Positions 1 to 8,047 of a stretch of DNA of 26,492 nt are shown piece by piece. The notes below the pieces were generated by a model. The model was not told where the DNA came from. It saw only the letters and a program-made list of their open reading frames with translations, and did no database searches. Position 1 is the stretch's first letter, and each line of letters begins with the position of its first letter. Made by a program: the position numbers and the translations under genes. This DNA is from a virus. The stretch is from positions 1 through 26,492 of the IMG/VR virus record IMGVR_UViG_3300027759_000371, one strand, 5' to 3'.

Positions 1-2
1 TT

Positions 3-437
3 TATTTATTGGATGAAGATAAATGGATGTATGAATCTGAGTTTGATGAAATGAGAGAAAGAAAAAGAAAAAAAAATATTCAGGAAAATAAATCAACTGA
101 TTTAACACTACATTCATTGTTAGTAAAACATTTCAACATGTTGTATTTAAAAAAATATCTTAATAAATTAAGAGAGACTAGTGTTGTTAATATGTTTGCA
201 GCGGCACCATATCTTTATATAGGTAAAGAAAGATTGGCTCACGAACACAAATATAACGATACTAACGAATCGTTTGATGAGTTACTTGATATGGCCGATA
301 AGGCTCAAGGTGAAATGGTAAACGGAGTAATCAGTATTATTGAAGACGAAAATAAAGAAGTAACCGTAGAAAGAATCAATGCTTATTTAAGAAGATACTC
401 TCCAAAAATTATTTCATTTTACGCAAATTACTTCTAA
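3..437 (+). CDS. Hypothetical protein, 5'-truncated by the window edge
   Basis: The reading frame is open from the first complete codon of the window to a TAA at 435-437, so the gene most likely starts upstream. A TTG at position 9 is the first possible start inside the window, but nothing favours it. The visible part is about 145 residues: a very charged N-terminal stretch rich in Lys and Glu, then a more ordered region with the segment VVNMFAAAPYLYIGKERLAH, then helical-looking sequence ending in FYANYF. I do not recognise the family. Its stop overlaps the stop of the convergent gene at 434-670 by four bases, with no separate terminator visible. That the gene is real is likely from the length and the dense packing; its function is unknown. 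Confidence 0.7.
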   Translation, partial: YLLDEDKWMYESEFDEMRERKRKKNIQENKSTDLTLHSLLVKHFNMLYLKKYLNKLRETSVVNMFAAAPYLYIGKERLAHEHKYNDTNESFDELLDMADKAQGEMVNGVISIIEDENKEVTVERINAYLRRYSPKIISFYANYF

Positions 438-670
438 AGTAAAAACAAAGGATTTCTTTCACCGAAATGTCCACCAACAATGTTGTAGTAGTAATATTCT
501 AAAGCATCTTCATAAGACATATCTTTTTGTAATGACTCAAGTATTTTATCACGTGAATAAAGTATTCTTATACCATTACCAAACTCTTCAACAACTCCTG
601 TAATACAATCATCAAATCCGTCTAATAGAATTGCTCCTTCAGCTAATTCTTCTACTTCTTCTTTTGTCAT
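434..670 (-). CDS. Small conserved-type phage protein of unknown function
   Basis: This 78-residue protein starts at ATG 670-668. The pattern GFDDCITGVVEEFG, then a tyrosine- and lysine-bearing segment (ILYSRDKILESL), then MSYEDALEYYYYNIVGGHFGE is one I associate with a small protein found in many tailed phages that has no assigned function. The start codon overlaps the stop codon of the epimerase gene upstream (ATGA at 667-670), a classic translational-coupling arrangement, so the two are very probably one leftward transcript from the promoter near 1181-1211. At its 3' end it overlaps the convergent gene by four bases. The family resemblance is from memory and no enzymatic motif is visible. 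Confidence 0.75.
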   Translation of the reverse strand: MTKEEVEELAEGAILLDGFDDCITGVVEEFGNGIRILYSRDKILESLQKDMSYEDALEYYYYNIVGGHFGERNPLFLL

Positions 671-1176
671 TTGTTTTTGTATTCTTTCAGTGTGATTCCT
701 TCGGTGTCTTTATCACTAATCTTAACTTTAAAGTTAAATCCTCTCATGTATTTTGTGATAATATCTTTCACTTCTTCTACGGTATCCCATTGAATACATC
801 CTTCATGTTCTTTTGAGTATTCATTGTCAACCAAATAGTTAACGATTGTTCCACTTTGAAGTGTTAAAAATCCGTGAGCGTATCCTTTTGGAACATATAC
901 CGATTCACCTGATGTTAAAATGAATGTTTCTAACTTACCGAAGTCTTCACTGTCTTTATCTAAGTTGATAACAAAATCAATTACTTTTCCTTGAATAACT
1001 GAAACTAATTTGGATTGAGCCATTGGGTCATCTTGATAATGTAATCCACGAAATACGAATATATCGTCGTTTATGCTAATGTTTGATTGAACCCACTTGT
1101 CAGAAAGTTTAATTGGTGTAAAAGACCCACGATGGTCTTTAAAAACTGGTTGTAATAGTTGATAAGGTTTTTCCAT
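667..1176 (-). CDS. dTDP-4-dehydrorhamnose 3,5-epimerase-like protein (RmlC cupin family)
   Basis: This 169-residue protein matches the RmlC fold signature along most of its length: DHRGSFTPI near residues 14-22, the strand and active-site block RGLHYQDDP (His46), AQSKLVSVIQGKVIDFV (Lys56), the VPKGYAHGF motif (His101), then a Tyr-bearing segment at 114-120. In RmlC enzymes the first His acts as the base and a Tyr as the acid for epimerising the 4-keto-6-deoxy sugar made from dTDP-glucose. The protein is slightly short of the usual 180-190 residues. No other nucleotide-sugar gene is in this window, so the exact substrate cannot be stated; it could act on a host surface sugar or a virion glycan. 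A TTG-N20-TATATTTT promoter lies just upstream. It is followed by an ATGA overlap with the next gene. Confidence 0.88.
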   Translation of the reverse strand: MEKPYQLLQPVFKDHRGSFTPIKLSDKWVQSNISINDDIFVFRGLHYQDDPMAQSKLVSVIQGKVIDFVINLDKDSEDFGKLETFILTSGESVYVPKGYAHGFLTLQSGTIVNYLVDNEYSKEHEGCIQWDTVEEVKDIITKYMRGFNFKVKISDKDTEGITLKEYKNK

Positions 1177-1180
1177 GTGT

Positions 1181-1211
1181 AAAATATAATAAATTAATAT
1201 TATTCAATCAA
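1181..1211 (-). promoter_or_regulatory. Host-like promoter for the epimerase pair
   Basis: On the minus strand, TTG at 1211-1209, a 20-base spacer and TATATTTT at 1188-1181 fit the Bacteroidota -33/-7 pattern (TTTG, TAnnTTTG) with one mismatch in the -7 box. The box ends 4 bases before the ATG, so the leader would be very short. Confidence 0.5.
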
Positions 1212-1216
1212 CCATA

Positions 1217-1224
1217 TATTTATA
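1217..1224 (+). promoter_or_regulatory. TATTTATA box (putative phage late promoter)
   Basis: TATTTATA sits 16 bases before the ATG at 1241. It is one of a dozen such boxes in front of rightward structural genes in this window. Confidence 0.5.
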
Positions 1225-1240
1225 TAGAAAACAATTATAT

Positions 1241-1708
1241 ATGAGAAACGCATTTTTTTTGAATATTACTAAAGAAGAAAAAGAATCAATACAAGATAAA
1301 CACAGAAGTCAATATGATGGATATGTTACTCGTGGATTTAACACACCAAAAGAACAAATCCTTAATGTTGAAAATTTGGCGTTAGATGAAAAAGGAATTA
1401 CTGTTAATAATAAAGGTGATGTTACTGAATATAGAAACACGAACATTAATCAAAAACTTAAAAAAGTTTGTGAACAATGTACTGGATTATATGAAGGTGA
1501 TATGTGTGAACAATGTTCATCCATGAAAGAAGGTGAAATGTGTGAGCAGTGTGGTGGTGGAATAAAAGAGGGAGAACAATGTGAACAGTGTTCAACTAAA
1601 TCATATTCTATGGAAGAAATTGAAGAAGGTATTAAAGTAAAATCAAAGGCTTATTTAGTACAAGAACAAATTAATGAATCACTTAAGTGGTTCAAGAAAA
1701 TCATTTAA
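1241..1708 (+). CDS. Cys-rich repeat protein with four CEQC knuckles, probable virion protein
   Basis: This is a 155-residue protein I do not recognise. The N-terminal third is hydrophilic (ITKEEKESIQDKHRSQYDGY). The striking part is residues 77-117: four CEQC pairs at 77/80, 89/92, 101/104 and 114/117. The last three are preceded by EGDM, EGEM and EGEQ, which gives a roughly 12-residue repeat. Paired CxxC knuckles spaced like this could bind two zinc ions. The C-terminus contains QINES, which resembles the I/L-x-E sites cleaved by T4-type prohead proteases. A TATTTATA box lies 16 bases upstream, like those of the structural genes. The zinc site and virion role are inference. Confidence 0.8.
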   Translation: MRNAFFLNITKEEKESIQDKHRSQYDGYVTRGFNTPKEQILNVENLALDEKGITVNNKGDVTEYRNTNINQKLKKVCEQCTGLYEGDMCEQCSSMKEGEMCEQCGGGIKEGEQCEQCSTKSYSMEEIEEGIKVKSKAYLVQEQINESLKWFKKII

Positions 1709-1712
1709 TGAA

Positions 1713-2048
1713 ATGAAAATCAAAGAAATCGTTGATTACTATTACAATCCAAAATCTGAAATCATACAAGTTAGTTTCAGATTAAAAGAAGATGGTGAAG
1801 ACGAGATAAGAGAACATGAATTTGAACTGGACTTTGTTGAAAAGTCTGGTTTTTTCATTTTAGAGAACTATGATTATGAATCAAATGATTTACCAATTAT
1901 ATATGAAGAAGATACTGACGAGTTAATTATTGATGAAGAAGCGTCAGATGAAAAAGAATACGAAGTAGATGTAACTGAGTTAAAGGATTTTATGGAAGAA
2001 TTCTACAAATTAAATCCAAAGAAAATTCCACCTTCGTTTTTATTCTAA
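1713..2048 (+). CDS. Small acidic hypothetical protein
   Basis: I start this 111-residue protein at ATG 1713, four bases after the stop of the Cys-rich gene. An earlier in-frame ATG at 1674 would overlap that gene by 35 bases and add an unremarkable 13 residues. The protein is very rich in Asp and Glu, with alternating hydrophobic residues suggesting beta strands (IIQVSFRLKEDG, then FELDFVEKSGFFILENYDY), and it ends with a helix-like segment, KDFMEEFYKLNPKKIPPSF. No motif or family is recognised. It is probably cotranscribed with the gene before it, because the gap holds no terminator or promoter box. Confidence 0.75.
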   Translation: MKIKEIVDYYYNPKSEIIQVSFRLKEDGEDEIREHEFELDFVEKSGFFILENYDYESNDLPIIYEEDTDELIIDEEASDEKEYEVDVTELKDFMEEFYKLNPKKIPPSFLF

Positions 2049-2077
2049 TAACTACATTTTTTTTATTGGTTGTGTTA

Positions 2078-2085
2078 TATTTATG
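2078..2085 (+). promoter_or_regulatory. TATTTATG box (putative late promoter)
   Basis: This variant of the TATTTATA box lies only 5 bases before the ATG at 2091. It belongs to the short-spacing group of these boxes. Confidence 0.45.
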
Positions 2086-2090
2086 TAATA

Positions 2091-2348
2091 ATGACACAAG
2101 ACGTTGATTACATAATTTCATTACTTAAAGAATTGACTACCAATAACAGAAAAAAAGGTAGTAAAGATGAGTTAGGTGAACAAGACGCCGCCGCTGGTGG
2201 TGGAGGGGGAACTGCTAACACAAATAAAAGAGGTAGTAATTGGAATGAATTATATGTAACAACAAGAGGACCTGCAAATATGTTAGGTAAGAAAGGTGAG
2301 AAATGGGACTCAGGAGTTAAACGTGGTTCGGCAAATCAAGTTTGGTAA
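2091..2348 (+). CDS. Small Gly-rich hypothetical protein
   Basis: The protein has 85 residues. The start at ATG 2091 is chosen over an upstream in-frame ATG at 2070 because the earlier one would place the TATTTATG box inside the gene. The first 17 residues look helical (TQDVDYIISLLKELTTN). They are followed by a low-complexity stretch with AAAGGGGGTANTNKRG, and the rest is rich in Gly, Lys, Asn and Trp. No family is recognised. It is followed after two bases by the large gene at 2351, so the pair is almost certainly one transcript. Given its neighbours a minor virion protein is plausible, but nothing in the sequence proves it. Confidence 0.7.
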   Translation: MTQDVDYIISLLKELTTNNRKKGSKDELGEQDAAAGGGGGTANTNKRGSNWNELYVTTRGPANMLGKKGEKWDSGVKRGSANQVW

Positions 2349-2350
2349 AT

Positions 2351-4186
2351 ATGGATAGTAAACAAGAATTATTAGAAAGAGTGTTGTTGATGATGAAATA
2401 TGACTCATCAAGAACTTTAAATGAAAATGTTCAAATTATAAATGAACAGTCAGATGCAAATTGGAAAACCAAATATGCGTGTGTTCCCAAACACTATGGT
2501 GCTACAAAGGATACTTTAAAAGATGGCTCTACCGCATATAAAATTAATGGACTTTATTATTACAACAACGGAAGAGCTCAACCGTCACGAACATATTCAT
2601 GTAATGACGCTTTTTTCAAATATCCTAAAAATCAAGTCGATGGAGATGCGTTTAGAAAATGGTTTTATAAGAATTATAGTAATGACAAATATTTAGGTAA
2701 CATTGCAAAAAAATATAAAGTTTCACAAACAGGTCCTTACAATTCACCTGAATTAAGAAATGCTTGGGAATCGTATGGGTGGGAATTTTTAGAAGGTGGA
2801 GGGAAATTAACACCAGATGAAGTAATTGCTAAACGAAAAGAAATAGAAAATTCTGATATTGATGGTTATATGAGAAAGGTATGGGGAACAAGTTTTTCTA
2901 TGCCTAACGCTAAATCTAAACAAGAATGGATTAATGGTTATGCTAAGTACGCGGCTAAAGAAATTGAAGGAGCTATTTACATGGTGTGGGGTACTAATCC
3001 TGATGGTAAATGTTCTAGAAAAGATAAATCATTTTTGGATGATAAACCAATCGGTTTAAAATGGCCTTCATTATGGGAAAGATTAAATAAAAAAGGAAGT
3101 TACAATGACGGAGGTAGTACGGTTAACGAATATAATACATGTTATAATGAAGATGTTGCAATGGGATTAAAAGATGCTTACAAACCTTCTTGGGACCATG
3201 TCGTTAAAGCTTACGGTATCAATACTACAGTATCTGTTGAAAAGATTGTTGATAAATTATGGAAAACATATACGGATGGTCATGGAAGTATTTCAAACGT
3301 ACCGTCATATAGTAATCGTAGAATTTATAGAAATACGGGTTCTGTTTCAAAATCGGGTGGTATAACAATGGAAGAATTCCATGAAATTATGATGTATTTA
3401 GAAATAGGTTCAGCGTTTATACCTGGTATCGGCCCTATATTATCTTTCGGATTTGGTTTTGGTGACGCATTATTTTATATGGATGAAAATCCGGAAATGG
3501 GGGCCTTTGTTTTACTTTTAACTGTATTACCTGAATTAAAATTGTTTACTAATACTGTAAAATTAGGTAAAGCAACAGGTGTTTATGCCACTACCTTAAA
3601 TAAACTCGCCAAAGGTGATGTTAAAGCGTTAACGAAACAAGAGATTGCGTTTGTTAATGAAGTTAAGACATTAGTTGAAACAAATAAAGGTGAGGTTAAA
3701 TCTGAAGTTAAAAAGGTTGTAGGTAAAGAAGCTGATAAAATTTTAAATAATCCAAGTGCGAAAAAACAATTAAAACAGGAAGAGATTAAAGCTTTAAACA
3801 CAGTATCTGCTGCGAAAAATTTAGAATTTTTAAAATTAGATACTTTATTTGGTATTGCTTTACCATTTACAACAAAATATGGTAGAGATATATTAAAACG
3901 AATTTTTGGATTATATGAAGAAAATTTTGGAGGAATGACGGAAGCTCAATGGGTTGATTTAGAAAGAAAACTTAATAAAGTTCCTAAAGAAGTAATGCCT
4001 CCAACTGTTACCGCTTTTGAAAACAAACCTGAGGAGTTTGTAGCGTATGTAAAAGAAGAAAAAGTTTCTAAAGCAATTAATTCAAGATTACAAAACTTAA
4101 CACTAAAAGTACCATTAAACCAATTAGAGACTAAAACAACTGAAGAAGATATTGCTGTTATGATGGCACAAGAACCAAACAAATAA
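2351..4186 (+). CDS. Large probable internal virion protein with a Gly-rich hydrophobic segment
   Basis: The protein has 611 residues, starting at ATG 2351 (a TTG nine bases earlier is less likely). The N-terminus is a short amphipathic peptide with LNE at 23-25 and INE at 30-32, which resembles a capsid-targeting peptide cut after I/L-x-E by a T4-type prohead protease. Around residues 97-152 lies a module (DAFRKWFYKNYSND, then YNSPELRNAWESYGWEFL) that resembles part of the protein encoded at 5745-7487. Residues 352-395 are hydrophobic and Gly-rich (GSAFIPGIGPILSFGFGFGD, then MGAFVLLLTVLPEL), which looks membrane-active, as in injected phage proteins or pre-toxin domains. The rest is Lys- and Glu-rich helix. 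I do not recognise a named family. Ejection into or through the host membrane is an inference. Confidence 0.85.
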   Translation: MDSKQELLERVLLMMKYDSSRTLNENVQIINEQSDANWKTKYACVPKHYGATKDTLKDGSTAYKINGLYYYNNGRAQPSRTYSCNDAFFKYPKNQVDGDAFRKWFYKNYSNDKYLGNIAKKYKVSQTGPYNSPELRNAWESYGWEFLEGGGKLTPDEVIAKRKEIENSDIDGYMRKVWGTSFSMPNAKSKQEWINGYAKYAAKEIEGAIYMVWGTNPDGKCSRKDKSFLDDKPIGLKWPSLWERLNKKGSYNDGGSTVNEYNTCYNEDVAMGLKDAYKPSWDHVVKAYGINTTVSVEKIVDKLWKTYTDGHGSISNVPSYSNRRIYRNTGSVSKSGGITMEEFHEIMMYLEIGSAFIPGIGPILSFGFGFGDALFYMDENPEMGAFVLLLTVLPELKLFTNTVKLGKATGVYATTLNKLAKGDVKALTKQEIAFVNEVKTLVETNKGEVKSEVKKVVGKEADKILNNPSAKKQLKQEEIKALNTVSAAKNLEFLKLDTLFGIALPFTTKYGRDILKRIFGLYEENFGGMTEAQWVDLERKLNKVPKEVMPPTVTAFENKPEEFVAYVKEEKVSKAINSRLQNLTLKVPLNQLETKTTEEDIAVMMAQEPNK

Positions 4187-4205
4187 TTTTTTATCAAAAC
4201 AATAA

Positions 4206-4213
4206 TATTTATA
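4206..4213 (+). promoter_or_regulatory. TATTTATA box (putative late promoter)
   Basis: An exact TATTTATA lies 13 bases before the ATG at 4227, in the 40-base gap between two structural-type genes. Confidence 0.5.
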
Positions 4214-4226
4214 AAAAAAGACAAAA

Positions 4227-5735
4227 ATGAAATCAGAAATTTTACTTGAAATAAATAGAGTTAAAGAGATTATGGGGTTATCCCCATCATTACTCAACGA
4301 GCAACTTGCGTTTTTAAAATCAATTGCAAAATCAGGAAAGGCAGAATTAAAGGCAGAATTAAAAAATTATTTAGATACATATGCAAAGGCTATGAATGTA
4401 AGTACGGACACCGCTCTTGAAGCATTTGAAAAAGACTATGCTGAGGCTTTGTTAAAAAATGACGATAATGTAGTTAATAAAGTATTTGATGATTATTTTA
4501 GTATTGTTTCTAAAGATTATGCGGATGATTTAATTGAGATGTATGCGAGAGTTTCACCTATAGAATTTGGTAAAGAGGTAGTCGGTGCTCAGTTAGGAGT
4601 TCAATATAAAGGAGTGTATGCTAAATATATTAAACCAGAAACTAAACTTACCGACGAAACTTTTAACAGTGTTAGAAATATGTTATACGATGTTAAATCT
4701 AAAAAATTAAATATTGTTGGAGATAGTTCTGCGGACATATTAGCAAGAGAGTCTCTTGCAGAATTTGAAGAAGCTCTTGAAAAGAAATTTACTGATTATA
4801 ACGATGAGTATATTAAAAGGGAAGAAAAAAGAGAAGCTGAGGAAATACTAAAACAACAAGAAAAGGAACTGGCAACAAGAAGTTTAGATGACTGGTATGA
4901 TGATGTTTATACGGTTGATACTAAAAATGCAAGTAAAAAGCCATTAACAAGAGAAGAATTCAAAGCTCAGGTAAAATCAGCTCAAGCTAAAGTCGCTGGT
5001 GCAAAACCAGTAGACATTGTAAAAGAGTTAATTGAAAGTGCTCCGAATAAGAAAAATGCGGTTGAATACATTAATAATGCGTTTAGAAAAAAAGGAGGTG
5101 TTGGAGATGTTGTTGACATGGCGGCAGATGGTAGTATAAAGACAACTAATAAATTGGTTGAATTTACAAAATCACTTGGAGCATTGGGTTGGGGAGGGTT
5201 ATTAGTTATAGGTATTGCGGTTGCGGTTTTTGCACCAAGTGTTATTGAGTCTATTTACCAAAAATATAAAGAAATGAGCACTAAGTATAATGATGTTTAT
5301 GATGCTCTTGGGGAAAGATTATCTGGAAATTATTATGATTTACCTGATGATGTTAAATTTTTTATTAGTCGGGAATTCACAATTGAACAAGCTAAAAAAA
5401 ATGACACTACACCATATATTAAAAATATAGAATATAAAGAAAATACGGACTCTGAGGCAGGTTCAATAACAATTAAAATGAGTGATGACTCTATTGTAAA
5501 ATATGAAACCTCTGATGGTAAAACATTTAATAAAGTTGGTGGTGAAGGTGAAGTTGAAAGCGGAAAAAAAACTGAAGAGGAATTTAAAGCCGCCGCTATA
5601 AAAGGAGGTTTTGATATTGGAAAATCATTTGTTAAACAAACAGACACAAAATATTGGGGGGTTGATAACGATGATACAGAAAGTACTACTGAATGGAACG
5701 GGACAACGTTTATTGTAACGGCAGGACACATTTAA
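4227..5735 (+). CDS. Probable internal virion protein with one membrane segment
   Basis: The protein has 502 residues. The N-terminal 26 residues form an amphipathic helix ending in LLNEQ (LNE at 23-25), again like a capsid-targeting peptide with a prohead-protease site. The body to about residue 310 is highly charged and probably coiled-coil in part (KREEKREAEEILKQQEKELA). One clear hydrophobic segment occupies about 316-339 (LGALGWGGLLVIGIAVAVFA). The C-terminal 160 residues are acidic and Gly- and Thr-containing with beta-like pattern (GSITIKMSDDSIVKYETSDG). No family is recognised. It sits between two other large proteins of similar composition, and nine bases separate it from the next start, so the next gene probably shares its transcript. 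A role in DNA ejection or as an internal head protein is inferred. Confidence 0.85.
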   Translation: MKSEILLEINRVKEIMGLSPSLLNEQLAFLKSIAKSGKAELKAELKNYLDTYAKAMNVSTDTALEAFEKDYAEALLKNDDNVVNKVFDDYFSIVSKDYADDLIEMYARVSPIEFGKEVVGAQLGVQYKGVYAKYIKPETKLTDETFNSVRNMLYDVKSKKLNIVGDSSADILARESLAEFEEALEKKFTDYNDEYIKREEKREAEEILKQQEKELATRSLDDWYDDVYTVDTKNASKKPLTREEFKAQVKSAQAKVAGAKPVDIVKELIESAPNKKNAVEYINNAFRKKGGVGDVVDMAADGSIKTTNKLVEFTKSLGALGWGGLLVIGIAVAVFAPSVIESIYQKYKEMSTKYNDVYDALGERLSGNYYDLPDDVKFFISREFTIEQAKKNDTTPYIKNIEYKENTDSEAGSITIKMSDDSIVKYETSDGKTFNKVGGEGEVESGKKTEEEFKAAAIKGGFDIGKSFVKQTDTKYWGVDNDDTESTTEWNGTTFIVTAGHI

Positions 5736-5744
5736 AAAAATATT

Positions 5745-7487
5745 ATGAAAAAAATAATACTAGAACAGGTTGATAAATTAAATGTTAAAGAAAAGAGTAA
5801 ATACGATGCCGCTATAAAGTCGGGATTTAAAATTACTACTGTTAAAGAGTTTAATAAGGATACTGCGAATTATGAATATAAGTCGTTTGGAACGGGATAT
5901 AGTCCCGCAATTCAGCCTGTTTATGTTAGAAAAAAGAAAACAGTTAGCCCCCCAAAACCAGTTGAAACTGAAAAAGAAAAAAAAGACAAAAAACCTTATA
6001 GTGAAGTAAAATTACCGTTTACAAAAACTTCAGAGAGTGATGAGTTTAGAGCTTGGTTATTATCAAAATTTCCTGATTATGGAGATGAGGTAAAAATGAC
6101 CAAATTATTAACTGTCGCTAAACCATCATCAAAATACAAAACATCAGACGCCCTTAAAAACGCTTATTTTGATAAAGGTGCTGAATATGTAAAATGGGTT
6201 ACTGGTGGTGGAAAAGTTGATAGTAAAACATTTGCAGTTACTGACGGAACATATATACCAACCAATGACAAACCAACTGAAATAGAAAAAACTACTAAGA
6301 AGATAAAAAGAATGGGATGTAAAAATGTTGGTGATACTAGCAGATTTAAAACCTTATCCTCTGACGATTCTCAAAGAAATGATTTTGTTAGAGATTTTTT
6401 ATCGTGGTGGAAGAAAAAATTCAATAAGATATTTTTTGTATCAGATGGTAAATGTGGTATGTATCCTAGAACGGTATCCAGTTGGATTTATGGTGTTTTA
6501 TATGATGAAAACGGTGATGAGTATTACGCATGGCAAGATGAAAATATAAATAATCTCGCAAATGTTAAAGATACAACTGAAGAAGGAGATGATACTACAT
6601 ATTTTGATATGTGGTTAAGAGATAGAGAGTTAAATATAAGAGCTCAAGAAGAAAAAAGAAAAGAAATACAAAATAAATACGGTGATAAAAACGAAAAAGA
6701 AATATCAGTTGTTAAAGATTTTGAAGGTCTTAAACTAGCGGCTGGTAACGCCAAAATTAACCCTACTAGACAAAATTGTAAGGTGTTATTCCAACAAACG
6801 AAAGGTTACAATAATACTGATAAAACTATTAACGCAACCATTGAAACTTGTAGGTCAAAATTCCCATTGATGGACATACCTGAAAGTCTTGAAAATAAAA
6901 TATCCGGAAAATTAAAACTAATGAAAGAAAATAAAAGTTTAAGTGAATCTATAACTAATAAGATTAAATCAAAGAAATATGAAAAAACTTTGGGTGGTCT
7001 ATCAGAACAGTTCGACAAACAAAATTACAGAAAATTCTTTGATACGTTAACTAAATTTAGAAATAACAATATCAACGAAGCGACAAATTCAGAATTTGAA
7101 AAATCATTTGATGTTATTTTCCAAGGTAAAGAAACAGAGTTTAAAAACAGAGCGATAGAATATATCTTAGGTAAATTGGAAGTTTCACCATCGTCTGAAC
7201 TTGGTAAAAGTATTAAATCAGAATTAGATAGAGTACCAGCTAAAGACATGTTTAGAAATGAATATGATGTCCCTGAGGCAATATCAAAGGCTATTGAGAC
7301 ATCTTCACAATCAAATAATGGTGAACAAACAGGATTAAAAGGTATTGTATCTCAATCAATTAAATTTGACGATAAACAAATCAAACAAGGTGTTAGACAA
7401 CATCTTCATGATTATATCGAAGGAGTTAAAGATGATATTAAGTCTTTGGAACAAAAATTAAAAAGTTCGATAGTACAAGGTCTTTAA
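5745..7487 (+). CDS. Large probable virion protein, unknown function
   Basis: The protein has 580 residues, starting at ATG 5745, nine bases after the previous stop and with no TATTTATA box of its own. Residues 89-150 hold a segment (SDEFRAWLLSKFPDYGDEV, then ALKNAYFDKGAEYVKW) that resembles residues 97-152 of the protein at 2351-4186. A second region at about 200-265 contains two Cys-Gly pairs and a Trp-rich stretch (FLSWWKKKF), with CGMYPRTVSSWIYGVLYDENG. The last 200 residues are helical and charged and end in a likely coiled coil (VKDDIKSLEQKLKSSIVQGL). I know similar C-terminal patterns from uncharacterised phage structural proteins, but I cannot name the family. Its stop overlaps the HNH gene on the other strand by four bases, and its terminator seems to lie inside that gene. 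Confidence 0.82.
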   Translation: MKKIILEQVDKLNVKEKSKYDAAIKSGFKITTVKEFNKDTANYEYKSFGTGYSPAIQPVYVRKKKTVSPPKPVETEKEKKDKKPYSEVKLPFTKTSESDEFRAWLLSKFPDYGDEVKMTKLLTVAKPSSKYKTSDALKNAYFDKGAEYVKWVTGGGKVDSKTFAVTDGTYIPTNDKPTEIEKTTKKIKRMGCKNVGDTSRFKTLSSDDSQRNDFVRDFLSWWKKKFNKIFFVSDGKCGMYPRTVSSWIYGVLYDENGDEYYAWQDENINNLANVKDTTEEGDDTTYFDMWLRDRELNIRAQEEKRKEIQNKYGDKNEKEISVVKDFEGLKLAAGNAKINPTRQNCKVLFQQTKGYNNTDKTINATIETCRSKFPLMDIPESLENKISGKLKLMKENKSLSESITNKIKSKKYEKTLGGLSEQFDKQNYRKFFDTLTKFRNNNINEATNSEFEKSFDVIFQGKETEFKNRAIEYILGKLEVSPSSELGKSIKSELDRVPAKDMFRNEYDVPEAISKAIETSSQSNNGEQTGLKGIVSQSIKFDDKQIKQGVRQHLHDYIEGVKDDIKSLEQKLKSSIVQGL

Positions 7488-7978
7488 AAAGACTTTTGAT
7501 ATTCAGTCCAAACTTTTTGTAAAGATTGACCCACAGAATCCGAAAATATAGAAGGTTCTGTGGGTTTTTTCATTAACCTCATATTGGTTTCACCCAATAA
7601 CTTGTCCCCTTTCTTCGAATTACACGTTATACAACACGTAACTAGGTTATCCCATGTGTTACCCCCACCTTTTGATTTAGGGATGATATGGTCTATTGTA
7701 AGGTCTTTTTTACTACCACAATAAACACAAGCGTTATGGTCACGTCTCATGATTCTATGACGATTAACACGAATACGTCTACGAGTGATTGAAACGTAGT
7801 TTAAAAGTCTAATAATAACGGGTCTAACGAGTTTTATAATACCGCACACGACTGGCTCGTCAGATGATTTTACAACCTCTGCCTTCCCTTTATAGACTAA
7901 ATTAAACCCACGATTAAACGATGTTACATTTAAGGGACTATAATCTGAATTAAGAACTAATACTCCATTCATATTCAT
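7484..7978 (-). CDS. HNH endonuclease
   Basis: The protein has 164 residues. It opens with VLVLNSDYSPLNV, a typical start for the HNH proteins common in Bacteroidota and cyanobacteria. The nuclease core is at 84-120: CVYCG (Cys84, Cys87), DHIIPKSKGGGNTWDN (catalytic His97, Asn111) and CITCN (Cys116, Cys119), so all four zinc cysteines and the HNH triad are present. The region before the core is basic (RRRIRVNRHRIMRR) and likely contacts DNA. Such genes in phages are often free-standing homing-type nucleases, but some take part in packaging or host DNA breakdown, and no choice can be made here. ATG 7972 is an alternative start two codons in. A TTG-N20-TAAATTTT promoter precedes it. Confidence 0.92.
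   Translation of the reverse strand: MNMNGVLVLNSDYSPLNVTSFNRGFNLVYKGKAEVVKSSDEPVVCGIIKLVRPVIIRLLNYVSITRRRIRVNRHRIMRRDHNACVYCGSKKDLTIDHIIPKSKGGGNTWDNLVTCCITCNSKKGDKLLGETNMRLMKKPTEPSIFSDSVGQSLQKVWTEYQKSF
7529..7571 (+). terminator. Rho-independent terminator inside the HNH gene
   Basis: On the plus strand ACCCACAGAA (7529-7538) pairs with TTCTGTGGGT (7556-7565), a perfect 10-bp stem with an extra CC/GG pair inside, followed by five more Ts. It would end rightward transcripts from the gene stopping at 7487, though the DNA codes the C-terminal part of the opposing HNH protein. Confidence 0.75.
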
Positions 7979-7991
7979 AAAGATATTAATA

Positions 7992-8022
7992 AAAATTTAT
8001 TAGGACAAATTGAATTTACCAA
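7992..8022 (-). promoter_or_regulatory. Host-like promoter for the HNH gene
   Basis: On the minus strand TTG (8022-8020), 20 bases and TAAATTTT (7999-7992) fit the Bacteroidota -33/-7 pattern with one mismatch. Confidence 0.45.
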
Positions 8023-8040
8023 TAAGTATTATTATACTTA
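8010..8040 (+). promoter_or_regulatory. Possible rightward host-like promoter
   Basis: TTG at 8010-8012, 20 bases, then TATACTTA at 8033-8040, eight bases before the ATG at 8048. The -7 box has two mismatches to TAnnTTTG, so this is a weak call, but the spacing equals that of the better sites. Confidence 0.25.
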
Positions 8041-8047
8041 AATTGTT

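Noticed and set aside
1-16. TATTTATT at the window start as a late box
   Set aside because: It lies inside an open frame that continues from upstream, and the ATG next to it opens only a very short frame.
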